Shown here: in pieces, positions 1 through 8,321 of the stretch
How the letters are laid out: each line of letters begins with the position of its first letter
How positions within the stretch are numbered: position 1 is the first letter of the stretch
From: JAJEAD01 sp965221555
GTDB taxonomy: Bacteria > Pseudomonadota > Gammaproteobacteria > HK1
DNA: 64,000 nt
Assembly (NCBI GenBank): GCA_965221555.1
Contig: OZ244895.1
Span: 3,038,001-3,102,000, forward strand
Direction: 5' to 3'
Notes under the pieces: generated by a model
What the model saw: only the letters and a program-made list of their open reading frames with translations
Database searches by the model: none
What the model was told of the DNA's origin: nothing
Translations under genes and position numbers: made by a program

Positions 1-791
1 TGGAGGCGGCGGGTGTGGTGGAAAGCGTCGGCGACGGGGTCGCGGACTTCGAAGCGGGCGATCGGGTGGCCTACGGGGCGGGACCGATCGGCGCCTACAG
101 CGAAGCGCGCCTGATGCCCGCGGACCGGCTGGTGCGCATTCCGCCGGGGGTCGACGACCGCAGCGCGGCGGCGATGATGCTGCAGGGCATGACGGTCGAG
201 TATCTGCTGCGCCGCACCTACCGGGTTCGGTCGGGCGACACCATCCTCCTGCATGCCGCCGCGGGCGGAGTGGGTCTCATCGCCTGCCAGTGGGCGAAGC
301 ATCTCGGAGCGACGGTGATCGGTACCGTCGGCAGCGACGAGAAGGCCGCGCTCGCCCGTGCCCACGGCTGCGACCACCCCGTGGTCTACACCCGCGAGTC
401 CTTTGTGGAACGGGTGAAGGAGCTGACCGGCGCGCGCGGGGTGCCGGTGGTCTACGACTCGGTAGGGCGGGACACTTTCGCGGACTCCCTGGAGTGCCTG
501 TCGCCGCGTGGCCTGATGGTGAGCTTCGGCCAGTCCTCGGGCTCGGTGCCCCCCTTCGATCCGGGAATTCTGAGCGCAAAGGGATCGCTCTTTCTCACCC
601 GTCCCACTCTCATGCACTACGTCGCCGCCCGCGATGACCTGGAACGCTCCGCCACCGCCCTCTTCGACGTGGTGGCGGGCGGTCACGTGAAGGTGGAGGT
701 GCGCCAGACCTTCCCGCTCGCGGATGCGGCCGAAGCCCACCGCGCGCTGGAAGGGCGCCGTACCACCGGCTCCACTGTACTCGTGCCCTGA
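1..791 (+). CDS. Quinone oxidoreductase (zinc-free medium-chain dehydrogenase), 5' truncated
   Basis: The open frame enters from the left edge (first full codon at 3), so the N-terminus lies outside the window. About 263 residues remain. The NADPH-binding Rossmann motif AAAGGVGLIACQWAKHLGA is intact, and the C-terminal end has the usual ALEGRRTTGSTVLVP tail of the QOR family, which reduces quinones with NADPH in the cytoplasm. No zinc-ligand cysteines are visible, which fits QOR rather than a true alcohol dehydrogenase. The next gene starts 39 bp downstream on the same strand. The family call is firm; the physiological substrate is unknown. Confidence 0.9.
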   Translation, partial: EAAGVVESVGDGVADFEAGDRVAYGAGPIGAYSEARLMPADRLVRIPPGVDDRSAAAMMLQGMTVEYLLRRTYRVRSGDTILLHAAAGGVGLIACQWAKHLGATVIGTVGSDEKAALARAHGCDHPVVYTRESFVERVKELTGARGVPVVYDSVGRDTFADSLECLSPRGLMVSFGQSSGSVPPFDPGILSAKGSLFLTRPTLMHYVAARDDLERSATALFDVVAGGHVKVEVRQTFPLADAAEAHRALEGRRTTGSTVLVP

Positions 792-830
792 CCCGCGCCC
801 CGACCCCAGGCGCCGCACCGGAGCCCCGCC

Positions 831-1775
831 ATGACCACCGGATTCGTATACGACGAACGATTTCTGGAACACGACGCCGGTCCGCGGCACCCGGAGCGCC
901 GGGAGCGCCTGGAGGCCACCATCGCCCACTTGCGCGGCAAGGAGTGGTTCGAGGATCTGCGGGCGGTGCCGGCTTCGCCCTGCGAGCGGTCCTGGATCGA
1001 GACGGTGCACGACGGCGAGTTGATCGACCGCGCCCGGGAGGCCTGTCGCCGCGGCCTGCCCTTCCTCGATGTCGCGGACGTCGGCATCTGCCCGGACTCC
1101 TACGACATCGCGCTGCTCGCGGCGGGCGGCGCGCTCGCCCTGGCGGAGCGCGTGGCGCGCGCCGAGATCGACAACGGCTTCGCGCTCAGCCGCCCGCCCG
1201 GCCACCACGCCGAGCGCAACGTCGCGCTCGGCTTCTGCCTCTTCAACAACGTCGCCATCGCCGCTCGATATCTGCAGCGCGAGCACGGACTGCACAAGAT
1301 CCTCATCCTCGACTGGGACGTGCACCACGGCAACGGCACCCAGCACACCTTCGAGTCCGACCCCTCGGTGCTCTACGTGAGCACCCACCAGTACCCCTTC
1401 TACCCGGGAACCGGGGCATCGAGCGAGGACGGCGAAGGCCGGGGACGAGGGGCGACCCTGAACTGTCCGATGCCCGCGGGCGCCGGGGATCTCCAGTACG
1501 AGCGGGCCTTCGCCGAACACATCCTGCCGAAGGTGGACGAGTTCGCTCCCCAGGCGGTGATCCTCTCCGCCGGTTTCGACGCCCATGCGGCCGACCCCCT
1601 CGCCGAGATCCGACTCAGCACCGCGTTCTTCTCCTGGATGACGGAACGGATGATGGAGGTCGCCGAGCGTCACGCGGAAGGCCGGCTCATCTCGATACTC
1701 GAAGGCGGGTACAACACCGAGGTGCTGCCGCTCTGCGTGGCCGCGCATCTCGAATTGCTGTCCCGAGGGCCGTGA
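831..1775 (+). CDS. Histone deacetylase family (AcuC/AphA-type) amidohydrolase
   Basis: A 314-residue protein of the arginase/deacetylase fold, full length for bacterial class II HDAC-like enzymes. These Zn-dependent amidohydrolases remove acyl groups from acetyl-lysine or acetylpolyamines. The active site is visible: the HH pair at residues 125-126 (RPPGHHAERN), zinc ligands D163 and H165 in DWDVHHGNGT, and D250 in SAGFDAHAADP. The ATG at 831 is the natural start for the family (TGFVYDERFLEHDAGPRHPE). Its stop overlaps the GTG start of the antiporter gene by 4 bp, so the two are translationally coupled. The in vivo substrate cannot be told from sequence. Confidence 0.93.
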   Translation: MTTGFVYDERFLEHDAGPRHPERRERLEATIAHLRGKEWFEDLRAVPASPCERSWIETVHDGELIDRAREACRRGLPFLDVADVGICPDSYDIALLAAGGALALAERVARAEIDNGFALSRPPGHHAERNVALGFCLFNNVAIAARYLQREHGLHKILILDWDVHHGNGTQHTFESDPSVLYVSTHQYPFYPGTGASSEDGEGRGRGATLNCPMPAGAGDLQYERAFAEHILPKVDEFAPQAVILSAGFDAHAADPLAEIRLSTAFFSWMTERMMEVAERHAEGRLISILEGGYNTEVLPLCVAAHLELLSRGP

Positions 1776-2941
1776 ACGCCGACTCGGTCATCTTCTCGAT
1801 ATTCCTGATCTTCACCGGCGCCGCGCTGATGGCGGCGCTCGCGCTCTACGCCCGCCAGTCGCTGCTCGTCGCCTACATCGTGCTCGGCTGGCTCGCCGGA
1901 CCGTGGGGACTCGAGCTGATACCCGACACCGCGCTGGTGGAAGGCATCGGCCACGTCGGAATCATCTTCCTGCTGTACCTCCTGGGGCTCAACCTGCATC
2001 CCCAGAAGCTGCTGCGGCTGCTGAACGAGGCGCTCGCGGTCACCGCCATCAGCTCTCTCGTCTTCGCGCTGGTCGGATACGCCCTGGCCCGGGCCTTCGG
2101 CTTTGACGGCACCGATTGCGTGCTGATCGGGGCCGCGGCCATGTTCTCCAGCACCATCCTGGGGCTCAAGCTCCTTCCCGCGACCGCTCTGCACCACCGC
2201 CGCACCGGGGAAGTGATCATCAGCATCCTGCTGCTGCAGGACATCCTCGCCATCCTCATCCTGCTCATGCTGGAGACACTCGGACCGGCCGCCCTCGACG
2301 TTGCGGGCACCCTGGCGCACCTGGGCGCGCTGCCCCTGCTCGTCGTCATCGCGTTCCTGCTCGAGAAGCTGATCCTGGTCAGGCTCATCAGTCGCTTCGA
2401 CACCATCGGAGAGTACGTTTTTCTCACCGCGGTGGGCTGGTGCCTCGGGATCTCGCAGCTTGCCGCCTGGCTCGGTCTCTCCTACGAGATGGGCGCCTTC
2501 GTGGCCGGCGTCGCGCTCGCCTCGAGCCCCATCGCCACCCACATCGCGGAGAGCCTGAAACCCCTGCGAGACTTCTTCCTCATCATGTTCTTCTTCTCGA
2601 TGGGAGCGGGCTTCGCGGTCGACTCCCTTCCCGCGGTGGCGCTGCCCGCCGTCGTGATCGCCGCCGTCATCCTCACCCTCAAGCCCTTCGTGTTCCGCTG
2701 GCTGTTGCTGCGCGCGGACGAGAAGCCGTCGCTCGCGGCCGAAGTCGGGGCGCGTCTCGGCCAGGGCAGCGAGTTCGCTCTGCTCATCGCCGCGCTCGCG
2801 CTCCACCGCGACGTGCTGGGAGAACGGGCCGCCTATCTGATTCAGGCCTTCACCCTGCTCACCTTCATCGCATCGTCGTACATCATCATGTGGCGCTACC
2901 CCACGCCCATCGCGACGAACGCGCGCCTGCGCCGAGATTGA
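1772..2941 (+). CDS. CPA2-family cation:proton antiporter (KefB/GerN-like)
   Basis: A 389-residue inner-membrane protein with 11-13 hydrophobic segments covering almost the whole chain. It belongs to the Na+/H+ exchanger-like CPA2 family (Pfam Na_H_Exchanger), which swaps K+ or Na+ for protons. It lacks the C-terminal TrkA-N/RCK nucleotide-binding domain found in KefB/KefC, so it is the short form. The GTG start at 1772 overlaps the upstream stop as GTGA, which sets the start. Family-typical stretches include LYLLGLNLHPQKL, FSSTILGLKLLP and LGQGSEFALLIAALAL. The ion selectivity is not readable from the sequence. Confidence 0.88.
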   Translation: MNADSVIFSIFLIFTGAALMAALALYARQSLLVAYIVLGWLAGPWGLELIPDTALVEGIGHVGIIFLLYLLGLNLHPQKLLRLLNEALAVTAISSLVFALVGYALARAFGFDGTDCVLIGAAAMFSSTILGLKLLPATALHHRRTGEVIISILLLQDILAILILLMLETLGPAALDVAGTLAHLGALPLLVVIAFLLEKLILVRLISRFDTIGEYVFLTAVGWCLGISQLAAWLGLSYEMGAFVAGVALASSPIATHIAESLKPLRDFFLIMFFFSMGAGFAVDSLPAVALPAVVIAAVILTLKPFVFRWLLLRADEKPSLAAEVGARLGQGSEFALLIAALALHRDVLGERAAYLIQAFTLLTFIASSYIIMWRYPTPIATNARLRRD

Positions 2942-2991
2942 GAGCGGCAATGAGTGATTGCGGCTAGAATGCCGCGCGGATCCCTCGTGAC

Positions 2992-4014
2992 GTGAACATG
3001 GACGCGCCCGTCAAAGCACCCCTGCTCCGCGACATGGCGCCTCGGCCTCCCGGCGAGTCCTTCCAGCGCCTCTCCGAAAGCATCCGGGAGCGGATCATCG
3101 GGCAGGACGCCCTCGTGGACCGGCTGCTCATCGCGCTGCTCTGCGACGGGCACCTGCTGGTCGAGGGCGCGCCGGGGCTCGCGAAGACCAGTGCGGTCAA
3201 GGAGCTCGCCGCCCACATTGACGCCACCTTTCATCGGGTGCAGTTCACCCCCGACCTGCTCCCCGCCGATCTCACCGGCACCGAGATCTACCGGCCGGAG
3301 GACACTTCCTTCGTCTTTCAGCGCGGGCCCATCTTCCACAACGTGGTGCTCGCGGACGAAGTGAACCGGGCGCCGGCCAAGGTGCAGTCCGCACTGCTCG
3401 AAGCGATGGGGGAACGCCAGGTCACGGTGGGCCGCACCACCTATTCCCTGCCTCGCCTGTACATGGTCATGGCGACCCAGAACCCCATCGAGCAGGAGGG
3501 CACCTACCCCCTGCCGGAGGCGCAGCTCGACCGCTTTCTGCTCTACGTGCGTATCGACTACCCCGCGCCGGAGGTGGAGCGGCGGATTCTCGAGCTCTCG
3601 CGGGCCCGCGCCGCGCGCGAGGCGGAGCATGAGGCGCCGAGCCCGAACGCGGTGGTGAGCGAGGCCGAGGTCCACGCGGCGCGCCAGGAGGTGCTCGCCC
3701 GGCATCTCGCGCCGTCGCTTGAGCGTTATCTCATAGAGCTGGTGCTCGCCACCCGCAAGTCGCGCGACTACGGAGACGATCTCGACCGGTGGATAGGCTT
3801 TGGCGCGAGCCCCCGCGCGAGCATCGCGCTCGACCGCGCGGCGCGCGCCCACGCCTGGCTCCGGGGTCGTGACTACGTGTCACCCGAAGACATCCAGTCC
3901 ATCGCTCCCGATGTCCTGCGCCACCGGCTCGTCCTGTCCTACGAGGCGGAGGCGGACGGAATCGACGCCGAGCGGGTGGTCGAGGAGCTGATGGCGAGGG
4001 TGCCGGTGCCCTGA
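2992..4014 (+). CDS. MoxR-family AAA+ ATPase
   Basis: A 340-residue AAA_3 ATPase of the MoxR subgroup, thought to act as a chaperone that inserts cofactors or assembles the von Willebrand A partners encoded nearby. Walker A is at residues 59-66 (GAPGLAKT), and Walker B is ADEVNRAPAK at about 121-130 (D122 and E123). The sensor-1 region ATQNPIEQEGTYPLPEAQLDRF is intact. Either the GTG at 2992 or the ATG at 2998 could start it. The stop shares one base with the DUF58 ATG (TGATG), so the genes are coupled. This begins the MoxR/Bat operon that resumes at 15.3 kb. Confidence 0.94.
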   Translation: MNMDAPVKAPLLRDMAPRPPGESFQRLSESIRERIIGQDALVDRLLIALLCDGHLLVEGAPGLAKTSAVKELAAHIDATFHRVQFTPDLLPADLTGTEIYRPEDTSFVFQRGPIFHNVVLADEVNRAPAKVQSALLEAMGERQVTVGRTTYSLPRLYMVMATQNPIEQEGTYPLPEAQLDRFLLYVRIDYPAPEVERRILELSRARAAREAEHEAPSPNAVVSEAEVHAARQEVLARHLAPSLERYLIELVLATRKSRDYGDDLDRWIGFGASPRASIALDRAARAHAWLRGRDYVSPEDIQSIAPDVLRHRLVLSYEAEADGIDAERVVEELMARVPVP

Positions 4015-4973
4015 TGGCGCCCCTCGCGGACCGCGGGGCGCGCGCGCCGCGACCGCGCGGGGCGATACCGGACCTCGATGCGCTGCTCGGCTTGCGCGCC
4101 ACCGCGCACCTGCTCGACCTGTGCAGCGGGCGGCGCGCTCCCGACCCCCTGTCCGGGACCCGTCCCTCGCGCTACCGGGCGAGGGGCATGGAGTACGCGG
4201 AATCGCGCGCGTACCTGCCCGGAGACGAGATCCGCAACATGGACTGGCGCGTGACCGCGCGCACCGGACGCCCCCATACCAAGCTCTACCAGGAAGAGCG
4301 CGAGCGCCCCGTGATACTGGCGATCGACTTCGGGCCGAGCATGTTCTTCGGCACCCGGGTCGCGTTCAAATCCGTGGTCGCCGCGCACGCGGCCGCGCTC
4401 GTGGCGTGGGCGGCGCTGCGCCGCGGCGACCACGTGGGCGCGGTGATCGTCTCTCCGGAACGAGAAGTGGAGATCCGGGCGGCGGGGGGACGGCGCGGCG
4501 TGCTTCGGGTGCTGCGGGCCCTGCACGCGCATGCCGCCCTTCCCGCGGCGCCGGGGAGCGGCGGAGCGCAGCGCCTCGCCGAGCTGCTGACCCGAACCCG
4601 GCGCATCGCCCGGACCGGCAGCCTCGTGGTCCTGGTGAGCGACTTCTACGGGTTCGACGACGACGCGGAGTCGGCGCTGGCCCGCCTTCGGAGCCGCTGC
4701 GAGCTCGCCGGCGCGCACGTCGTCGATCCCCTGGAGCGCCGCCCCCCTCCCCCGGGGCGCTACCCGATATCGGACGGCCACGCGATCTCGGTGCTGGACA
4801 GCCGCGGCAAAGCGTTTCGCGAACAGTACCGGCAGAGCTTCGCGGCGCGCGCGGAGCACGTGCGCGACGCTTTCGCCCGGCTTCACGCCCCCCTGATCAC
4901 GCTTGCGACCGACGCACCGGTGGCCGAAGCGCTGCACGCGGCGATGCGCGCCCCGGATGCGAGGCGGACCTGA
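4014..4973 (+). CDS. DUF58 domain protein of the MoxR/Bat operon
   Basis: A 319-residue protein carrying the DUF58 signature RAYLPGDEIRNMDWRVTART at about residues 65-84, followed by the KLYQEERERPVILAIDFG segment that begins a von Willebrand A-like fold. DUF58 proteins nearly always sit next to moxR and are believed to be its clients. There is no signal peptide. The ATG overlaps the moxR stop by one base, and the stop is one base before the next ATG. Biochemical function is not established for the family. Confidence 0.9.
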   Translation: MAPLADRGARAPRPRGAIPDLDALLGLRATAHLLDLCSGRRAPDPLSGTRPSRYRARGMEYAESRAYLPGDEIRNMDWRVTARTGRPHTKLYQEERERPVILAIDFGPSMFFGTRVAFKSVVAAHAAALVAWAALRRGDHVGAVIVSPEREVEIRAAGGRRGVLRVLRALHAHAALPAAPGSGGAQRLAELLTRTRRIARTGSLVVLVSDFYGFDDDAESALARLRSRCELAGAHVVDPLERRPPPPGRYPISDGHAISVLDSRGKAFREQYRQSFAARAEHVRDAFARLHAPLITLATDAPVAEALHAAMRAPDARRT

Positions 4974-4974
4974 G

Positions 4975-5487
4975 ATGGGGGCCTCCACCGGCAATCCCCT
5001 GGACGCGCTGCGCGACATCCATCTGCCCCCCGAGCCGGGCTTCTGGCCCCCCGCCCCCGGATGGTGGCTGCTCGCGCTCGCCCTGGTGCTGGTCGCGGTG
5101 GCGCTGGCGTGGTGGTGGACACGCGCGGCGCGCCGGCGTCGGCCGCGGCGCGAGGCGCTTGCGGCCCTCGCGGCGCTGCGCGGGGCGCTTGCGGAGGGGC
5201 GAGAGACGCCCCATCGCGTCGCGGCGGAGTGCGCGTCCCTGCTGCGACGGGTAGCGCTCGCCCGCTTCCCGCGCCGGCAAGTCGCGGGGCTCACCGGGGC
5301 GGCGTGGCTCGAGTTCCTGCGCACCCATGGGGGCGGCCCCGCGTTCGCCTCCGGGGAAGCCAGGCGGCTCGTGGTCGCTCCCTACGCTTCGCGCGTCGGC
5401 GTGGCCGAGGCCGAGCAGATCATCGCGCTGTGCGAACTCTGGATCCGCGCCCCGCGACGCGCCCACCGCGGAGGGATCGCGAAGTGA
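4975..5487 (+). CDS. DUF4381 small membrane protein of the MoxR/Bat operon
   Basis: A 170-residue protein starting at the ATG one base after the DUF58 stop. The N-terminus has the typical family opening PLDALRDIHLPPEPGFWPPA, then one membrane span (about residues 28-47, rich in L, A, V and W), an Arg-rich juxtamembrane stretch and a cytosolic helical domain with TGAAWLEFL. DUF4381 genes normally lie between the DUF58 gene and the first VWA gene. Here the next expected gene is missing. The stop overlaps an ATG (TGATG) that opens only a three-codon frame, which looks like the broken coupling point of the operon. Confidence 0.87.
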   Translation: MGASTGNPLDALRDIHLPPEPGFWPPAPGWWLLALALVLVAVALAWWWTRAARRRRPRREALAALAALRGALAEGRETPHRVAAECASLLRRVALARFPRRQVAGLTGAAWLEFLRTHGGGPAFASGEARRLVVAPYASRVGVAEAEQIIALCELWIRAPRRAHRGGIAK

Positions 5488-5753
5488 TGCGGCGCTGACA
5501 CATCCGGGAGTGCGTCATGGGCAGTACGGAGAACTTTCATCGGGAAATTGCAAACCGGATTCAGTCCGGGGTTGCATGGTGGCACAGCCAGTCTCCACCG
5601 CCGTCTGCCACAGCAGCAACAGAACGATCAGTTCAAGGGGCCACTGGCGGCTTGAACTTCAACCGGAATACACCTTGACCGAGCCGCCAGGCTGACCGAA
5701 AAGGTGGGGCCACCTCAGCTTGCGCACAGGGGGACGAGTGTCCAGATCGTCGG
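5488..5753. other. Left junction of the 9.8-kb block that interrupts the Bat operon; no gene
   Basis: 266 bp between the DUF4381 stop and the toxin gene. No convincing coding frame is present in any of the six frames. It contains a GGTGGGGCCACC palindrome near 5702. The composition is slightly more AT-rich than the genes to the left, as expected for imported DNA. No clear repeat matching the right junction near 15300 was seen. Confidence 0.4.
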
Positions 5754-6143
5754 TTACGACGAATTCGACGCGTAACTGTCCACCCGAACCGTTCTGTCGG
5801 CTGCAAGGGTGATCTCCACGATTCGGCCTGCAAGATCGAAACCCACGATCCGCGTCAGCACGTGCTCGAAGAGAGCCTGTTGCACCTCGAGACTCATGAG
5901 GCCGTGAGCCACATTGATGCAGATCGGTCCGGAATGGTCGTGTTCGCGCTCAATCAGCGACGTGAAGTCCGCCCGGTCCTGCGTCACGAGCACATGTCCG
6001 TCTTCCACTGCACGTCGGACTACGGCCCAATCCTGGTTCGACCGCAGCCCGAGCCACGTCACATGCGTCGATTGCGGGAACCCGAGATCGCGAGCCGTCA
6101 GTGCCAGCGTGGGACTCAGGCACTCGTCGATGAGAAACTTCAC
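5754..6143 (-). CDS. DUF5615 PIN-like toxin
   Basis: A 129-residue protein of the DUF5615 (Mut7-C-like, PIN-fold) family. The diagnostic N-terminus MKFLIDECLSPTLA carries acidic residues D6 and E7. The second acidic cluster is VTQDRADF (D56 and D59), as expected for a PIN-type nuclease centre. Family members pair with DUF433 antitoxins and are predicted RNases. The ATG overlaps the stop of the upstream DUF433 gene as ATGA, so translation is coupled with antitoxin first. Toxicity is inferred from family and pairing only. Confidence 0.88.
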   Translation of the reverse strand: MKFLIDECLSPTLALTARDLGFPQSTHVTWLGLRSNQDWAVVRRAVEDGHVLVTQDRADFTSLIEREHDHSGPICINVAHGLMSLEVQQALFEHVLTRIVGFDLAGRIVEITLAADRTVRVDSYASNSS

Positions 6144-6763
6144 CGGGCCGGCAGAAGATCATCGAAACCCACCTCGCTCGACAAGGCCGGATCGCGCTCG
6201 CGCCAGAATGGCTCCCGGCGGGGGCGGCCACGCCGAGGATAGGCCGTGGCGTAGAATGCGGCCAGTTCGATCTGCGCTTGCGAGAGTTGCGGAAAGGCCT
6301 CGCGAACCGCATCGACGCTGTTCCCGTTGGCCAACATGTCGGCGATGTCGTGAACCGGAATGCGGGTTCCTCTGATGCAGGGGGCTCCCGACAATACGGC
6401 GTCGTCCCGTTCGACCCCGTCCCGTGCGCCGGCCAGCATCGAGAGTCCCTTGCGCACCTCGCCCTTCATCGTTCGCACATCCACGGACAGGTCACGTTCG
6501 CGGGCCGCTTTCGCGTCCGGATGGTCGAGAAGGTAGCGCACCAGGCGTCGGCGTCCGTCGAGGGTCAACAGACCCGTCGTCTCGTAGGCGAGCTTCAGGC
6601 CCAACAGCCCATCGCGACGGATGGCGCGGGAGCGTCCGTTGCTGCTCGCTGCGGCGTGCAGCAGGCCCGCGTCGATGATGCGATGCACCTGCCTGAGCGG
6701 CACGCCGGTGACACAGGCCGCCTCGTTGGCCGACAGTGTTCCGTCCACCATGATTACACTCAT
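6140..6763 (-). CDS. DUF433 antitoxin with N-terminal helix-turn-helix
   Basis: 207 residues from the ATG at 6763, which has an AGAAGG ribosome binding site five bases upstream. A TTG 36 bases further up is also open but has no such site. Residues about 10-34 (LSANEAACVTGVPLRQVHRI) form a MerR-like helix-turn-helix. The C-terminal DUF433 core at about 120-178 contains CIRGTRIPVHDIADML. DUF433 proteins are antitoxins of DUF5615 toxins, and the HTH suggests autoregulation. The pair sits exactly at the edge of the block that splits the Bat operon. Confidence 0.87.
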   Translation of the reverse strand: MSVIMVDGTLSANEAACVTGVPLRQVHRIIDAGLLHAAASSNGRSRAIRRDGLLGLKLAYETTGLLTLDGRRRLVRYLLDHPDAKAARERDLSVDVRTMKGEVRKGLSMLAGARDGVERDDAVLSGAPCIRGTRIPVHDIADMLANGNSVDAVREAFPQLSQAQIELAAFYATAYPRRGRPRREPFWRERDPALSSEVGFDDLLPAR

Positions 6764-6784
6764 ATTCCTTCTGTCGATCTGGAA

Positions 6785-6814
6785 AGTATATAGCGCCAAG
6801 GCAAGCAGCGATAA
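6785..6814 (-). promoter_or_regulatory. Candidate promoter of the DUF433-DUF5615 pair
   Basis: On the minus strand a TTATCG hexamer (6814-6809) is followed after 18 bp by TATACT (6790-6785), about 20 bp before the antitoxin ATG. The -10 matches sigma-70 well, the -35 poorly. Inferred from sequence only. Confidence 0.4.
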
Positions 6815-7308
6815 CCAGAGCCCCCACTGAGGTGGCCAACCGGGAGCACTTACCGCCCATCGGACGCGGTTACAGAAAGCCGGGGACGCCCCTCCCCTTT
6901 CTCAGTTTCGGGATTGTGATCCCACCGCTTGCCCACCGCGCCGTCCGCTTTGAAGTTGCGCAGCGCCGTGGACAAAGCGTGGACAAGTCCACCTGCGCTC
7001 GATTCAGTACTTACACAAATCGGCCTTGGGCGTGTCCAGTTGATTTCGGAGCCAAGACAGGTCATCGGGCTCATCCGCGGGGGAGCGAGAGCGCGTAAGA
7101 TGGTGATAAAGGATCCCTGTGAGAACCTACCACTCAGGGAGGATGCGCCCTGTGTCTGGAGCTACCGCATCAGGAAGCATACTGTTTGTCTCCAGATGGG
7201 GAACATCGCGCGTTAACTGCGCTACATTTTCTGCGACGGCCTCGAGAGACCGGGTCCTCGCCCCCACCTGACGGGTCCCCTCGCTGAAGCAAAGGAGAAG
7301 GAGAAAAC
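6815..7308. other. Intergenic region between the toxin-antitoxin pair and the ABC transporter operon
   Basis: About 494 bp without a supported gene, separating divergently oriented genes, so the promoter of the transporter operon must lie here. I see no clear -35/-10 pair. An inverted repeat (TCTGGAG at about 7157 with CTCCAGA at about 7192) could form a hairpin in the leader. A strong purine-rich ribosome binding site (AAGGAGAAGGAG) ends the region. Confidence 0.4.
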
Positions 7309-8265
7309 ATGAGCATTGCCAAACCCTGGCGCACCGCAAGCGTCGCCCTCACCGTTGTCTCCCTGGCGCTGGCGGGTTCCGCGCTCGCCCGCGGCCCAAG
7401 CAGCAACGAGCCGGTCAAGCTGCCCATCATGCAGAGCTCCGACTTCGACTTCATCGTCACGGTCTACGGCGAGGTGTTGAAGGAAGTCGGGTACCGGGTG
7501 GAGTACGTCAACGCCGACTACACCGCGAGCTTCTCCGGGGTGAAGGCCGGAGACCTGCACGTGACCATGGGCTGGGATACCTCGCCCGACCTCATCGAAG
7601 ACGTGACCGACAGCGGCGATGGCATCCTCGCGGGCTCGAGCGGCGTCGCGATCGCCGAGGGCTGGTGGTATCCGGCCTACACGGAAGAATCCTGTCCCGG
7701 ACTGCCGAACTGGGAGGCGCTCAAGAACCCCGACTGCATGGAGGCGCTGGCCACCGCGGAGACCGAACCGATGGGGCGCTATGTCGGCGCTCCGCCGGGC
7801 TGGTCGACCCGGGTGACCGAGCGCATCGAGGCCTTCGGCCTCGACATGGAAGAAGTCTCCTCGGGCAGCCCGGTCACGATGATGGCGACCATGCAGGGGG
7901 CGATCCAGCGCCAGGAGCCGGTGATCGGCTGGGGCTACTACCCGCACTGGCTGATGGCATCGGTGGAGGGGCGCCTGGTCGACTTCCCCGACTTCGAGCC
8001 CGCCTGCTACGAGGACCCGGCCTGGGGCAGCACGGGAGAGCTCTACGACTGCGACTACCCCACCGGCTGGGTCTGGAAGCTCATGAACACCGAGTTCTCG
8101 CTTCGCGAGCCCTACGCCAAGCGCATCCTCTTCCTGATGGACATCGACGCCACCGCGGTGGGCATCGGCATGGACAAGGTCGACAACGGGGGAATGAGTC
8201 TGCAAGACGCCGCCCACGAGTGGATGGCCGCCAACCCCGAGGTCTGGCAGGTGTGGATCAAGTAG
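7309..8265 (+). CDS. Periplasmic binding protein of a glycine betaine/quaternary-amine ABC transporter (OpuAC family)
   Basis: 318 residues with a Sec signal peptide ending near SALA at about residue 27. The mature part begins VKLPIMQSSDFDF and continues as an OpuAC/ProX-like type II binding protein. The many tryptophans in GWD, GWWYPAY, GWGYYPHWL and PTGWVWK could form the aromatic box that holds a trimethylammonium group, but which ones do so needs a model. A purine-rich RBS lies seven bases before the ATG. It is the first gene of an operon with the fused permease and the ATPase. Ligand could be glycine betaine, choline, carnitine or a related compound. Confidence 0.9.
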   Translation: MSIAKPWRTASVALTVVSLALAGSALARGPSSNEPVKLPIMQSSDFDFIVTVYGEVLKEVGYRVEYVNADYTASFSGVKAGDLHVTMGWDTSPDLIEDVTDSGDGILAGSSGVAIAEGWWYPAYTEESCPGLPNWEALKNPDCMEALATAETEPMGRYVGAPPGWSTRVTERIEAFGLDMEEVSSGSPVTMMATMQGAIQRQEPVIGWGYYPHWLMASVEGRLVDFPDFEPACYEDPAWGSTGELYDCDYPTGWVWKLMNTEFSLREPYAKRILFLMDIDATAVGIGMDKVDNGGMSLQDAAHEWMAANPEVWQVWIK

Positions 8266-8321
8266 CGGGGACCGCTCCACGCCTCCCCGGATGAGTTCGG
8301 GGAGGCGGCGGACCCTTCGCG

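Noticed and set aside
5488..5753. Insertion-sequence remnant at the left junction
   Set aside because: Only vague likeness to transposon ends; no transposase fragment or inverted repeat could be shown.
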